64,000 nt of DNA from the NCBI GenBank assembly GCA_030407005.1, contig JAUDYN010000001.1:3162001-3226000 (forward strand), given 5' to 3'. The stretch comes from Desarmillaria ectypa. Taxonomy: Eukaryota > Basidiomycota > Agaricomycetes > Agaricales > Physalacriaceae. Of the stretch, positions 44,272 to 57,112 are shown piece after piece. Both the position numbers and the translations under genes were made by a program. How positions within the stretch are numbered: position 1 is the first letter of the stretch; every line of letters begins with the position of its first letter. The notes under the pieces were generated by a model that was not told where the DNA came from, made no database searches, and was given only the letters and a program-made list of their open reading frames with translations.

Positions 44272-46656
44272 GGCGAAAGGGTATTAGGAATATTGGCTTG
44301 GTAGGTATAAAGCCTGAGGTAAGCCTGAGCTCAAGGTGATGGTGTGCCAGTACAAAGCGATGTCTGCTTAGTCATCACTTCGGCCGAATCGCCCCTTTCG
44401 GTCCTCGGATTTTCCGTTACTTCAATATCGATATACCGGAGTATGTTTAGATTCGCGGCGCTCCAGTCGTTCCGGATATCCAAGACACGATGCAGCACTC
44501 ACACTCTTGCCAGGCAGAATCATTGTAACAATTATGTGAAAATGTGCGTACAGTGACTTGACCTAACACTATTCCTAACCACTGCTGATAGGTATTTATC
44601 TGTGACTGGAGTAGTAAGGCTGTCGACACTCAGAATATTTGACAAACCCATCTACTGCTGTGGCAGAATAGAATGGTATGCTCCGATGACTGGTTCAAGG
44701 CTACACTGGCGATTCTTATCTCTCGTATACTCTTGAATGTGTTTCCGAACATGAAATTTGGATTCAGGCTGGTTGTAAGCCATCTCCATCCTTCCAGTGG
44801 TTGTCTTGTCGACTTGGAGTTCTCGATATCTCCTAGGCTTCAACGAATTTCGTAATTCATCACCATCCAGCAATGTAACGGAATATACATGAATTGTCTG
44901 CCATCACGCTCCAAGTAAAATGGTTGCATCCTCCCAACCACCCTTGGTCTGTCTATTCTTAGGCTGCTTCAGCGACGACAGTGCTCACACGGGTTTTCTT
45001 CGGTTTCTTGGCAAAAATGGCTGTCGTCAAAGAGCCTACTTCGAGTTTCATTCCTTGCCGGCATGGATTGGTCCTCTCCTCTACTGGGGTATCTGATTTA
45101 GTAGCAGCTGAAAATCCAGTATTATAAAAGATCTCAAACCTTCATTAATCTAATTCTAGACTTATTCTCGGGACCTATACGAACGACAATCCTGGGCGTC
45201 TATCTTCACTGTTCGACTTCCATTCCAGGCACGGTCTCCTTCGTTGGTATGAATACTTTCCACAGTATGCGCATAGACTCCTACGTTTGTGATGCTACCC
45301 CCCTCGTCTTACGACACGTCTGATTACACGAGTTTCAGCTCTAAATCCTTTGAGGTCTGAGTGGCATTACAGACTTCAGTGGTATGCTTGCTAACGTAGA
45401 TGCCGTAAACTTAGCTTCGGCTTGAGACTACAGCATCTTCATTACTGCATTCACTGTTGAAGCATCTTCTACTGCTGCCGGACACGGAAGCGCTCTCATT
45501 GCCTCATCAGCGGCACCACCCAGTTCGGCTTCTACTCCTGCTCTAGCGCCGCTAATTGTGCGACTGAGTCTGCAGCGTCGGCCGCCTATTATGATGCTGG
45601 TTTGATCTTTGGTAAGTGCCCTCAGAATGCAAATCATGGTTCTCTAACTGTTTTTTTTAGATTCAAGAACTAGTCGTTCTTGCCTTTCTTCGTTCAATTA
45701 GTTCTGACTACAGCCGCTAATTGACAGTCACTAGTGATGCGTGTGAAACGTGCTAGACAACGAATCGATTATAATGAAGGCGGGACCAGATGCAAAGGGC
45801 CGTCGCATCACTAAGCGCGTACATTTTTCGAAGGCAACTTCGCTCGGTGCATCTCTTCTCCTTTCGCCCCTCAAAACGGAAAATTCCTTCCCTGCATCCT
45901 CCTAAAGGCCGTAAACCAACCGTCGCTGGTCTTTCTTGCTCGCCCGGTCTTGGGTACCTTTACGGACTCGTCCATCTAGTTGTCCTCTGATCAATACGTG
46001 GTGCTGCGACCCTTCGATATTTCGAAGCTGTTGGTGTGTGGCTTCTACAAGCGTGTGCAGCTTGTTTCTTCGATGTTGAGCCTCAGGAGTCCACACCAAC
46101 CTTGACCCTTTCCTAAGTCCCAGTGACGACCGCCGCTGTACGATGTTACAGCTCTTGGTACGTTCCCGTCTTCTAATACTCCTGTTTTGGCCTGAAAAAC
46201 CAACCATTTTCTAGCAAGACAGCCAAGTACTCGACGCTCGTGCCTAGCGGCTTTAGACCAGTCGGTGAATCATCGGTAATCTTCATTTTTGTTTGATCCT
46301 GTCACACGTGGAGTCCCGCATGCCTATAGGCAGGCACCCAGGGACGACTGTTCAGAAATGCCTCTCAGCAACATCGCAAAAATACCGCTGGTCGTCAAAG
46401 GAGTGTTGCTCTGTTGCCAGTGCCAAGCCGTTTTCCCTTCAGGCCAAGCCCAAGCTACCTTCATTGTGGAATTGTGCATATCAGCGAGACTTTTCCAATA
46501 TAAAAGAGCCAACTGCTCAGATGGGTAGGCCAAATCCCCCTTCCTTCTTTTCCCTTCCAACTCATACACGCTTGAAAGGCATCCTCACCATCTTTTACCC
46601 CTTCACGTTCACTATATCGAGGCTTAGAACCGATTTTCAGTCGTAGAGCATTGCCA
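44272..46656. other. Long region with weak coding traces, upstream of AA9
   Basis: No complete gene could be built. Between about 45000 and 45660 the plus strand has coding-like bits: ATGGCTGTCGTC at about 45020, an Ala/Ser-rich stretch with GTTQFGFYSCSSANC near 45505-45560, and intron-like gtaagt at 45613, but stops and frames do not resolve. It may be a decayed or divergent secreted protein. A TATA box (aatataaaag, about 46497-46506) lies about 155 bp upstream of the AA9 start. Confidence 0.4.
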
Positions 46657-48053
46657 ATGAAGTCTTCTATTGTTTCTCTCATTTTTGCCAGTGCGGCCTT
46701 CTTCGACGTCGCCAATGCTCACACTCGTGTCTGGAGTGACTGGGTTGACGGCGTCGACAAGGGTGAATCTTTGATTTAATCATTTGGTTGACAACGACAT
46801 GCTCATCGCTCCACCATGAAGACGCGGGCGCTGGTGTTTATATTCGTCAGCCTCCAAATAATAATCCCGTCAAGGACCTAACTTCGTAAGAGTTTGGCTC
46901 TTTGTTGCTCTCTTACGGCTGACTTGTGAATGTAGGAACGACGTTTTCTGTAACGTCGGCGGCACTACTGCAGCGTCCAACCCCATCTCTATTGCAGCTG
47001 GTGGTACTCTTACTTCAGGTGAGCATTACTCGTGTTTGATAGAACGATAATCTTACTTCCGTCACAGAGTGGTACCACAATACCCGGTATTTTGATCATC
47101 CTAGTTTCAAATTATTTTATGCTGACGGTAGCATACAGTGGTGACGATATCCTCCCTTCCAGTCACGTTGGCCCCATTGTGGCTTACATTGCGCCTGCCG
47201 TGAGTTTCTTGCCAGGTGTGTTGAGGGTAACTGACCGTCTCAACCCAATGGATAGGACGTTACCCCCGGAAAGGATGCCTGGGTTAAGATATACGAGGAA
47301 GGTTACGATGGTAGTGAATGGGCTGTGACTAAACTGATCGCCAACAAAGGTACTGTTTCCACGGTTTGAAAATCCCCAGTATTAACACCTCCCTATTCAG
47401 GCAAGGTCGATATCACTATTCCTTCGACCCTCGCCGCCGGGGATTATCTGTATCGTATCGAGATTCTCGCCTTGCACGAGTCGGACACTCTGTACTCCGC
47501 CAACTCTGCCCGTGGTATTCAGCTCTGTAGGCGTCGTTTGTACTCGATGTATCGTGCGTTGACCCACTCTCTATCAGACCCCTCCTGCCACCAGCTCACC
47601 GTCACTGGATCCGGTAGCACGAGCCTCCCAAGTGGTGTTTCTTTCCCTGGGTATGTGCTCTTAGTTGTGAATATCTACAGTTTTTCACCAGTGCTTCAGT
47701 ACCTATACCGACAAGGAGCCTGGGTATGTCCATAACCCACGTGTTTGATTTTGGGCTATCGACTAAGTAACTATGCAGCATTAAATTCAATGTGTACACC
47801 GAGGAAGCTTCTACCTACGTTATTCCAGGTCAGTCTTCACAGCCGCACACGATTGAATGTTACATACTCAGACCCTATAGGACCCGATGTTTGGGACGGA
47901 ACCTCTTCTTATGGTACTTCAAAGGCTGTCAGATCCACCGGTAAGTCTTCTTAGCTGTGGTAACTTTCAGGCGAGAAGACTTCTTGTTTGTCCAACGCAG
48001 AGATCAATACCCGTGCCAAGCAAGATGGCAAGTTCGGGAGACTACTCATCTAA
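46657..48053 (+). CDS. AA9 lytic polysaccharide monooxygenase
   Basis: It starts MKSSIVSLIFASAAFFDVANA, with His22 (HTRVWSDWV) as the mature N-terminal His of the copper brace. Exons continue YIRQPPNNNPVKDLTS, NDVFCNVGGTTAAS, WYHNTRGDDILPSSHVGPIVAY (second His), DAWVKIYEEGYDG, WAVTKLIANKG, LAAGDYLYRIEILALHE and ARGIQLYPSCHQ (axial Tyr region), then PGPDVWDGTSSYG, and end KFGRLLI, TAA at 48051-48053. AA9 enzymes cut cellulose oxidatively with copper and a co-oxidant. About eleven introns; I see no CBM1 at the C-terminus. It appears intact. Confidence 0.93.
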
Positions 48054-48643
48054 GTGGTATGTTTTATTATTTGCATTATTGAATCGGCCATTGGTATGAT
48101 GAAGTACCGCATTTAGGAATTTCTTGCACAATAGTTTTCGTGATTACCCACTTGTTCATGACTAGATGTCGTGGACGGACAGTTCTACCTTTCCAGCCGC
48201 GACATCGGACTCTTGATGATGATGATCTATGGTTGCTTTCATATACGCGCTTTGACAGCCATTTTGTTCCCTTTGCTCAGTACTACAGATGGAATATATT
48301 GCCATCGATCCTCAGTTCAACCTCAGTTTTTGGCTGACGCGTGGACGTGATACTCCAGCTTGGCTTCATGAATGAGCTGGTTAGCCTCGCCCGAGGTACC
48401 CACTCCAATTGATACAGTAGATCTACCACAGATACTTCAAGTCAACGTGGTAGCCTCAGTAGCCTCAATCAGGGTCAAGTCCTAGGCTCGTTCACCGAAA
48501 GTTCATAATGTTACTTGACATTATTACTAGACCATAATTATATCCAAAAGATCCGATGAAAGGTTGATGAAATAAATATAAGGCACAAAAGGGAACGCGA
48601 ATGCAAAAGTGGGTAATCTTGCTCTCAAGAAGCTTTTCGTTGT
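48054..48643. other. Convergent spacer, AA9 and SEY1
   Basis: 590 bp with no gene seen. It should contain the two transcript ends. Confidence 0.5.
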
Positions 48644-51539
48644 TTACTGAGGCTGTCCCCGACGAGCACGGTCCTCTTCCTCAGGAGATTGGGCTCGCAC
48701 CGGTTGGGCGAGGACCGGTTCTGAGAAATGTTCGCGAAGGCGGGTGGTTGCCTGTCGTTGAATCTAGTGTAGGACGTCAGGATTGGCTCCACTTAACATC
48801 ACAAACATACCTCGCCCCCAAGAGTCCGAGAAATTTGTATGAGTGGACCTGTAAGCCCAAGTTGGAAGATTAAGTATCTGGATGAAATTATACGTTTAGT
48901 GGTTGCCAAGAGATCGAAACACAGTTACTTACGCAGCCGTCAAGGCGAAGAGTAAGAAAGTGAAGTATAGGGGGTTGAAGAGTACGGCCATTGCTTCGTT
49001 CCAGCCTAGAACAACGAGCATTCCATACATCCAATAAGGTATCTGTGCCACACTTGAGACGGTACTCCGTTTCGCCTCCACATAGTAGGCATCGGCATCG
49101 CGACGGAACTTGTTCGTCAAATCAATGGATTTAGTCTCCGTGAAAATAACCAGCGATGAAGCGAAATCGTATTCTTCAGTAGCAGAGAGAGGGTCCGCGG
49201 TAGTAGCATCCAAGGGGAGCGTGTACTCCAATGTTGAGTCTTCGGGAGAAATTTTTGAATAAATTGGAACCAGTTCCAGGGTCTGAGAATGACGGCTAAG
49301 AAAATTAGGAAGAGAACGGGGAGCCGGTGACGTACTTGATCTTTCGCCTTTTTGAAGGCCCCATCAATGTCGTCTTCTGGCTTCCATACCTTGGGCACTC
49401 CATTGTCGTCGTAGCGGAAACGCTCCTCGAAGTGAGCGCGCAGCTTTCCGAGGATGACTGCATCAGCAGTTTGCTCATCGATCTTCGAACGAACGGTCTG
49501 CCATGCGCGCCGCCGCAGAGTAGCAAGGGCATTAGCATTCTCGTCGTCGGTACAATTGAAGCCTAAACCGAAGTTATCAGCTAAAGCCACAGCGGAAGAT
49601 CGCTGAATGCATACTCTTGGCTTTGGACAAATAGCTACTCTCAGCCTTCTCCAATGTCTGCTTAAATGCCTTCAGTACCCGGTCCCACATGTCAGGCGAC
49701 GGTTTGTTCAAAGCGAGCTCTACAGGTTCCGAGATCTGCTTTTTAAAGTTGCGCTACATTTCAAGTGAGCACAAGTCGACAAGAACTCATAATGGTGTAT
49801 CATGCATTACCTCTATCATGTTGACCATTTTCTTCGTTTCATCCTTCCTACATTGATCACCTAGTATGCCCATCTCCTCTTTCAGAAGTTCCAGTTCCTC
49901 CTGCCAATTCCAATCTGCACTATCTTCTACAACGGCTTCTTTGGCACGTTCCACAAATGTCTTCTCCCAAGTGGTGTGTGACTTTTTGACCACATCGGCG
50001 AAGCTGTAGTCATCGCCTTTTAGACCCTCAAGAAGCTCCCTCTTGAAGGAAACAAGACAGTATTTGTGAAGGTTCTTGAGCTGACCGAGGAAAAGTGGCG
50101 ATAATGTTGAATCGAGCGAGCTTGCGAGATCTGCGCGTTTGCGCTTGTAGACACCTTGATGATACCGGTAAGCGTCACGATCATAACGATCTTAGCTCTT
50201 CGCGTTAGTCTTGGTGTCGGCTAAGCATGGAAGAAACGTACTGAGAGCGTCTGCCCTCCACTGCCTCATCATCTTTCCGAGACCCTCCACCACTTTCCCA
50301 ACCTCAATAGGCCTCTTCTGAGACTTAGATTGCTCATTGAACTCAGCCAGCGCCACACTAGAAATCTCGTCACAGCGGAATTGAGCCAGCAATTCCTGCT
50401 GCGTGGGCAAGTCAAGATCCTTGTTCCTTTGCACTTGTTCCTTTGGGCACGTATCAGCCGTAAGAACTATGACGACTAACTTGGCCTACCCAGATATTCT
50501 CCATATAGAAAGAGACACCATCCGCTGGAATTCGTTTGTGGTAGGCCGGCTTGAACACGTAGTCTGCGTTGTCCTTGTCCACAAATCGGCCCCTCAGATT
50601 CCTGACCTCGGATTCGAACTTATCCGCTGCCAATATCTTGTGAGGGAGTGCCGTGAATGACAAGTCAAAGTAATCGGAGAGCTGACGGTCACCCAATTCC
50701 GTCGGTTTGGAAAGAGACTCCCATATACGTTTGAGGTCAGCCGTGAGCGTTGCCTGAAGGTTGGCGAGAGGGGTAGTGCCGATGTGATCTCGTATGACGA
50801 AGAGCAGCAACGTGCGACCATTTGTCCCGTCTTGAGCCTTCTTCCCGAACAGGCCTAGGTTTACTTCAAAAACGGTCTTGAGCAATGCCATGTTGGCACC
50901 TTGGTAGAGTCCAACTTGGTGTTCCCAGACATTGATGATAAGGACCTCTGAAGACGCCAGCGAAAATAGAGCAGATTTGCGTTCAAAATCCTTAAGGAAG
51001 TTGAGGAGTTGAGGAAGTCAGTCAACAGTTGACAAGTTATTGATGACGTCAAACGAACTTGGTCTTCCCCGCGCTCTCTACCGTCCGTACCTTCGACATC
51101 CATGACCATCACACTCATATCCTTGCCTTTGCACATCCAGATACCTGCTCGCTTTCAGTATATATGGTAGTCAGATAGTATGTAGGTGACCTTTCGTGGT
51201 CTGTTGCCGTTTCGTCTCGTCCATTACGTCGAAGTTCGTGCCGAATAGTCTGTTCAGTAAGGTACCTGGGAACATGAGCACTGCTAGTCACACGGGTGAG
51301 AATCACCAACTTTTTCCAGTGGACTGAGATCCGAAAACTGCTACAATGTTGTAGCTGAAGCCAACATCCCTGAGACCCCAACTTGCAATTTGAGTGTTTA
51401 ACTCAGTCCTGCTCAGTATTCAGAGGAGTAAAGCAAATACACGAAGAGCTTAATACGTGAATTTCTTCTCGTCGTCAATGATTTGTATTCGCTCTGAGCT
51501 CGTAGTCGGTGATGCACCGTTGACGGTATGTCCGTTCAT
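48644..51539 (-). CDS. SEY1: Sey1, atlastin-like ER membrane-fusion GTPase
   Basis: The start [19 protein letters not shown] (ATG 51537-51539) leads into [34 protein letters not shown] (P-loop, about 51311-51333), [31 protein letters not shown] (switch II), LLFVIRDH (G4 region), and a helical stalk with ESYLSKAK-type and [10 protein letters not shown] blocks. Two C-terminal membrane hairpin segments ([31 protein letters not shown]) precede a tail ending [15 protein letters not shown] at 48644-48646. Sey1 fuses ER tubules homotypically. Length and domain order fit the family; about eight introns. Confidence 0.94.
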
Positions 51540-52048
51540 AGTTAATCGTGAACCTGCTGTTCTGGCGCGTCAAATTACGCCCAGCAGTAACAAAAGAGAG
51601 AAGAACCTTCCGTGGCAATTGGCGGCAGCGTCTAGAGGAATACGGGAAGGATGACTGGAAATGCAGGACGTCAGCCTTGAGTCCAACCTGCGCGGTCGTG
51701 GGGATCAGCCACGTGGTTTTGTATTTGTTTGCCATCGACTTCATTCTGCATTGCCACTCATTGCCCCTGTACCTTGAATCCCCAACAGAATCAATGAATC
51801 ATTAGCTTCAACTTCACAAGGCATCATACTGTATTGTGCTTCTGCTATTGAAATGGACATATGTGCATCAGATGACGTCTCGAGATACCACTGTGGTCCT
51901 CATGTGTTCCCGTGATTAATGCCGCGGCATCTCGGAACTAGTACGTATCAAGCACCCCGCCGGGATTCATGGCAGATGACATAGTCATTGGACGGTTTAC
52001 AAGTATTTTAGGTGATGATCTCGTGTGTGAATTATTTCCCAGCTCATC
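51540..52048. promoter_or_regulatory. Divergent promoter region, SEY1 and acetoacetyl-CoA synthetase
   Basis: 509 bp between the ATGs. Open frames here are short and unrelated. No clear TATA box is visible. Confidence 0.5.
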
Positions 52049-54818
52049 ATGTCCTCCTACTTCGACCAGTCGCGTTTGATTTGGAAACCCTTACCTCGAA
52101 ACTGCACAGAAGTCGATGCCTTTAGAAGGTTCGTCAACCGCAAGCACGGCTTCCATCTACGTGCGTCCTTCACTCGTGCTTGCTTAATCTCGCCCTGATC
52201 TATTGTTCAGAGAACTACCACGACTTGCACCAATATTCCGTTGAAGACTATATATTCTGGCTAGACCTATGGGAGTATCTACATATCGTGTCCTCAGTGC
52301 CCCCGAATAAGTTGGAGGTGCCTTCCTTTCTTCCCCTCTGAAGTCGAAGAGGCTGACAACATGATCCCCAGATTATAAGCCCCGGACGCATACCTGAGGT
52401 TCCCGTCTGGTTCTCGGGCGCTCGCCTGAACTATGCTGAGAATCTTCTCATACGGAGTGATGACAGCATAGCAATCACCACTAGCGGTGAGTCCGGAGAT
52501 GTCGTAGATTATACTTGGAAGCAACTCCAGGGCATGGTTAGGGAGATGGCAGCTGCCTTGAGGGTAAATGGCTTGGTTGTTGGTGATAGAGTAGCAGGTG
52601 AATCACCAACAACCCTGTTGTGGAGATGGTCTTATGCGCCTCAGCTGTCATCAGGAATTCCGCCACCGCTATTGTCCTTGCTATCGCCACTGCGAGTATA
52701 GGCGGCATTTTTTCGTCTACAGCCACCGATATGGGCGCTGAGGTAGGTCTTGTCCTGAGAATATGACACACAAACTCGACCTAGTGCGATTTTGATAGGG
52801 AGTATTGGGTCGATACCGACAAATCCAACCCAAGTTCTTCTTTTCGGAATCAGAAGTATTCTATACTGGGAAAGTCGTCAACCTTATGTCGAAAGCCTAT
52901 GCGGTCGTTGAAGATCTGCAAGCACACGGCCTACAGCATGCGATCTTACTTCCTAGCGGGGTCACAGGAAGAGAGCTGACTCCGAAGGCCGGATCGAAGT
53001 TGTAAGCCGCCTTGACGAACTTTGCGTTCTCCCCATTTACATCTCCGAAATTGAAGGACGAAACTCTCTGCCTTCCTTGCAACAGGCGATAACAGAGAAC
53101 TGGCTTTCGAGCAGCTTCCATTCAGCCAGCCTCTGTTCATTTTGTATAGTTCGGGTACTTCGGGACCTCCGAAGTGTATTGTGCATTCGGCAGGCGTTCG
53201 TTTTCTTCCCGCTATCGGGCTTTCCGGTCTTGCTGAAACCTCGTTTTTCCCTTAGGGTACTCTCCTGACTGCCAAGAAAGATATTCATTTGGGGGCTGAC
53301 CTTCATTATGGTCAGACACTGTTTCAATATACATCTGTACGTCTTCGGTCTGATAAGCGAGATGGAGCTAAATTTACACATAGACGGGATGGATAATGTG
53401 GACTCTCATGCTCACTGCACTAAGCTGCGGCGCGCACGTTATCTGTTACGACGGATCTCCCCTGCATCCTAATCTGCGAACTTTCCTCAAGTTTATCAAT
53501 GACCATAAGTAACTGTTTTTGTCCTGCTCTGCTTAAATAGAGATGTTCGTTAATTTCCGCCCCAGTGTTACTCTATTCGGAACCAGTCCGCGCTTCCTGT
53601 CGGAAATACAAAGCCAGGGAATAAAGCCCTGTCAGTTTCAACCATGGACCTGATAGATTATTGTTCATCTGTACTTTGACAGTGGAGTTAGCACCTTTTG
53701 AAGCCCTCGCATCAATTCTTGTCACTGGTGCCCCTCTCACACCCTCGCTATTCGCATGGACTCAAGAAGTCTTTGGGGACACTGTTCATCTTTTCTCCAC
53801 GTCGGGCGGCACTGACGTCTGCGGTGGATGTACGTATCCCATTTGTCTCATGTACAGCACCCTTACGCGACTGCAGTCGTAACAGGATCTCCCTGTCTGC
53901 CATCATACGCTGGAGGTGTGTGCCTGTCCAATCCTGATTACGGCTCTCAAGATCTTGATGTTCGCAGAGTTGAAGGCCAAGGCTTTGGGAATGAAAGTTG
54001 AAGTTTTTGATCCTGAGGGAAACAACATCGAGCATACCTCCGAGCCAGGAGAACTCGTTTGTACGCGACCCCATCCGACGATTCCACTGTTCTTTTGGGG
54101 TGACACTCCCGACGGTAAGAAGTTACGAGAAACATACTTTAGTACCTATCCAGGCAAGTAGATCCCGTTCGTGGCCCTGTTGGACTGCCTTGACATCTTT
54201 GATTTAGGTGTCTGGCGGCAGGGTGATTTCATGGTCATCAATCCAAAAACCAAGGGAGCCATAATTCTTGGTCGCAGGTCAGCCTCAGTCCGCTCTTCAT
54301 GCACGCATAATCTCAGTATGATTTTTACAGCGACGGAGTGTTAAATCCAAGTGGGGTGCGTTTTGGTTCGGGCGAGATATACAACGTCATGGGAAGTTTT
54401 TCTTCTACCGTGGAGGACTCTTTATGCATAGGACAACGTCGCCCGAAGGACCTTAATGAGCGCGTTCTCCTTTTCATAAAAATGCGACCAGGAAACAGCC
54501 TGTCTTCCGCCTTGATCAAGGATATTCGAAGCTCTATACGTACATCTCTGAGTCCACGGCACGTTCCTGCGTACATATTCGAAGTGGAAGACATTCCATA
54601 TACAGTCAATGGAAAAAAGGTGCCTTTTTACTCTGTTGACAGTCCAGAGCTAAATTCTAACGGTCGCGGTCGTTTACTAGATTGAAATTGCAGTGAAGCA
54701 AATTGTATCTGGGTCCAGCATGAAGCCGAGCGGTACCGTAGCAAATCCGGATTCTCTCAGACTGTACTACAAGTATGTGAACCTGGAGGATCTTGTCAAT
54801 GCGACGTCGAAACTATAA
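52049..54818 (+). CDS. Acetoacetyl-CoA synthetase (ANL superfamily)
   Basis: It starts [14 protein letters not shown]. Exons give [51 protein letters not shown] (the ANL P-loop A3 motif), [110 protein letters not shown] then [19 protein letters not shown] at 54816-54818. These match acetoacetyl-CoA synthetase rather than acetyl-CoA synthetase. It activates acetoacetate with ATP and CoA in the cytosol, feeding sterol and lipid precursors or using ketone bodies. About ten introns; no break seen. Confidence 0.92.
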
Positions 54819-54956
54819 GCGACCATAGTGATACAATGCCATTAATTCGACCACAAATATACTCATCAGGGTCACGTGGAAATTAGATTAGCCTCAAAAT
54901 GATTTGAACTTTTTACAAATTCCAATGTATTCCTTTCCCCTACTGTTTCAACCGCA

Positions 54957-55314
54957 ATGCCTGCATTTGAAAACCCACTGTTCTTGAAATGGGTGAAAGG
55001 TACGCGTCTCAATACAGCCCTTTTTTTGCATTTCACCCCTTGGCATCTGCTCACACAGAGTTCTACGCGGAGAAAAACTACAAGAAATGCGGGCGACCTC
55101 CCGCGCCACAGGTTATGAAATTGAAATCCGGAGTAGCCAAGCGTGTACAATGAAATTGGAGCACCTCAGCAGGCTAAAGAGAGTCCCTGGCGTAGGCCCG
55201 ATCGAACGGTACGTCGCGTCCTTCTCATCATATGATTGTGAACAACTCTCCTTGGACAGCTTGACTGAAAAGTTGGAAGCGCAATGGAATAGAAATGCCC
55301 CAGCCGAAGGGTAG
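54957..55314 (+). pseudogene. Frameshifted copy 1 of an HhH gene (Mus81 N-terminus-like)
   Basis: ATG at 54957 gives MPAFENPLFLKWVK, an intron, then EFYAEKNYKKCGRPP. About 55097-55106 one base seems to be missing, and the next frame reads ATGYEIEIRSSQACTMKLEH, VPGVGPIER, an intron, then LTEKLEAQWNRN and a stop. This parallels copy 2 exon for exon (including intron positions), so the two arose by tandem duplication. The helix-hairpin-helix GVGP element is kept, but the frame is broken. Confidence 0.65.
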
Positions 55315-55352
55315 AGCCAAGAAGCAAGATACTTGCATTGCATATATCTTTC

Positions 55353-56149
55353 ATGCTGACGCGTCTCAAGTTGAATGCAGCCTGCCCTAAGGAAACGCCT
55401 GAGTCTTTGGGACTTATACAGCGTTTGCGGGCTCTGGAACGCGAGAACCGATCGCAGGAGGACGATGGCAAGAATTCCCAAGACGGAGGCGCACCTTCGC
55501 TCTGTGCGAACCCTCTTTTTCTCCAATGGGTTCAAGGTCCGCCCTTGTTCTATTTTCCTCACTCATGGGGGCTTAACTCACTTTCCACTTCACAGAATTT
55601 CACGGTGAGAAGGATTATCGCAAGTCCGGCGGTTTACCTCGCGCGACTGGATATGAGAATTCTTTGCGTAGTATTGAGGCGTGCACTACGAAATACGAGC
55701 ACCCGATGGAAGTTGCGGTTCTGACAGGTGTAGGTCCGACGTGTATTGATAGGTGTGTATACGTCTGACGCGTCTGATCTGGGTCACTTACGTGTTATTA
55801 TAGACTGACAGCGAAGTTGGAAGCATACCGTGAACTCAAGGGCATAGAAATGCCAGAATATAAGCTTAAGACAAGGCCAAGAGGTAATATTGACTCTACC
55901 CACATGCTTCATTAGTTGTTCATTTTTGTACACCACCGGCCCTTCCAAAGAAGAGAGCCAAAGTAGACCAAGAAGGAGAAAACGCAAATCCTGCCAAGAA
56001 GAGAGGTGAGGTATTTGCCATTCTATGTCCTCCGATCTTTTCGGTGACACTTTATTACAGCGACCGTGAAGAAACGCAAGAGTGATGCCAATGAGAGCGA
56101 TGAGGAGTGCCAGCCTTCGCAAAGAGACGCAGCGAGTTGGCACATCTGA
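55353..56149 (+). CDS. Small HhH protein, Mus81 N-terminus-like, no nuclease domain
   Basis: From ATG 55353 the frame reads LGLIQRLRALERENRSQEDD, then CANPLFLQWVQ joined by introns to EFHGEKDYRKSGGLPRATG, YENSLRSIEACTTKYEHPME, VLTGVGPTCIDR, LTAKLEAYRELKGIEMPE, PPALPKKRAKVDQ and ATVKKRKSDANESDEE, ending ASWHI and TGA (56147-56149). NPLFLQWV and the HhH (TGVGPTCIDRL) resemble the N-terminus of the Mus81 endonuclease, but no ERCC4 nuclease domain follows. Two basic clusters look like nuclear localisation signals. It could be a stand-alone HhH protein or a fragment of a Mus81 duplicate. The start codon is uncertain. Confidence 0.6.
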
Positions 56150-57112
56150 CTGACATATATCTGACCAATATCTCTTTATAGCAGGTCAGAGCTCTGAAAC
56201 CAGAGAGTAGGTAAATCCCTTCGACCTTCAACATTTACCATGGCACTTCACGTCGTGATCGGTTGAGGGGGAAAGCTTGTAGTACTGGAGCAAGATACTA
56301 CCTTGTCGAACCAATTTTACCGTAAGATTGACGGAAGAAAAATGAGGAATCGGCTTGCACGGGTGCACAATGATACGAAAAAACAAAGCCAGGCCTAAAG
56401 GCTCCATATGCGCAGGCGTAGAGTTTCCAAGGCCTTTGCTTATCGTCAGCTTAGTTGGAGATTGAGAGCCTAGAAAAGGATCGGAACGCCGTGGCGTACT
56501 CGTGAGCCAAGTGGGGTACAAATTTGGTTCGAATTTCATCTTGCCAAGATACGTGACAGCCTTATCCGTGTGGGCTTGTCAAAGCACAAAACTTACCTCA
56601 CACCTCTCTTCTTTTTTAAAAATTCAGCACTATCTCGAGCAAGTATCATTTCACTTCTTTCACTTTGTTATTGTCAAAGTCGAATCCTACGAAGGAAGAG
56701 TAACCTCCCTTGAAAAAACGCTTTGTCACACCCCGGATCAACTTGGTCCCATATCGATATCCGTTCCAGCGGCGTTGCGTCGATCATCAAATGCTGAATT
56801 CTAAAGCTGCTCTTGTGACGCATCGCTACAGGCCGCTCAGTGACTCAGAACATGTATTGAAGGCGTTGAAGGCGTCTGAATGCTCTGGGTCTTTCGGGGC
56901 CATAGTGTCAAGTGATTAGGACATTATATCCGACCAGCTGCTCTCGACTCCCCGAGATTTCTACCGCCTTTCCCAGTACTGCGATATAACGCGCTGCCCG
57001 CGGGGGTTAGTTCTATATATCCGATGCCGACCACATGGCCTGTGCGTTTCAAGTCCGAGGACTGTATAAAATTGCAATACCCGAACTCTTTTACTACCCA
57101 CATCCTGCACAT
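56150..57112. other. Intergenic, upstream of the permease
   Basis: No gene was found. Short frames on both strands show no family resemblance. The promoter of the permease lies in the last part. Confidence 0.5.
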
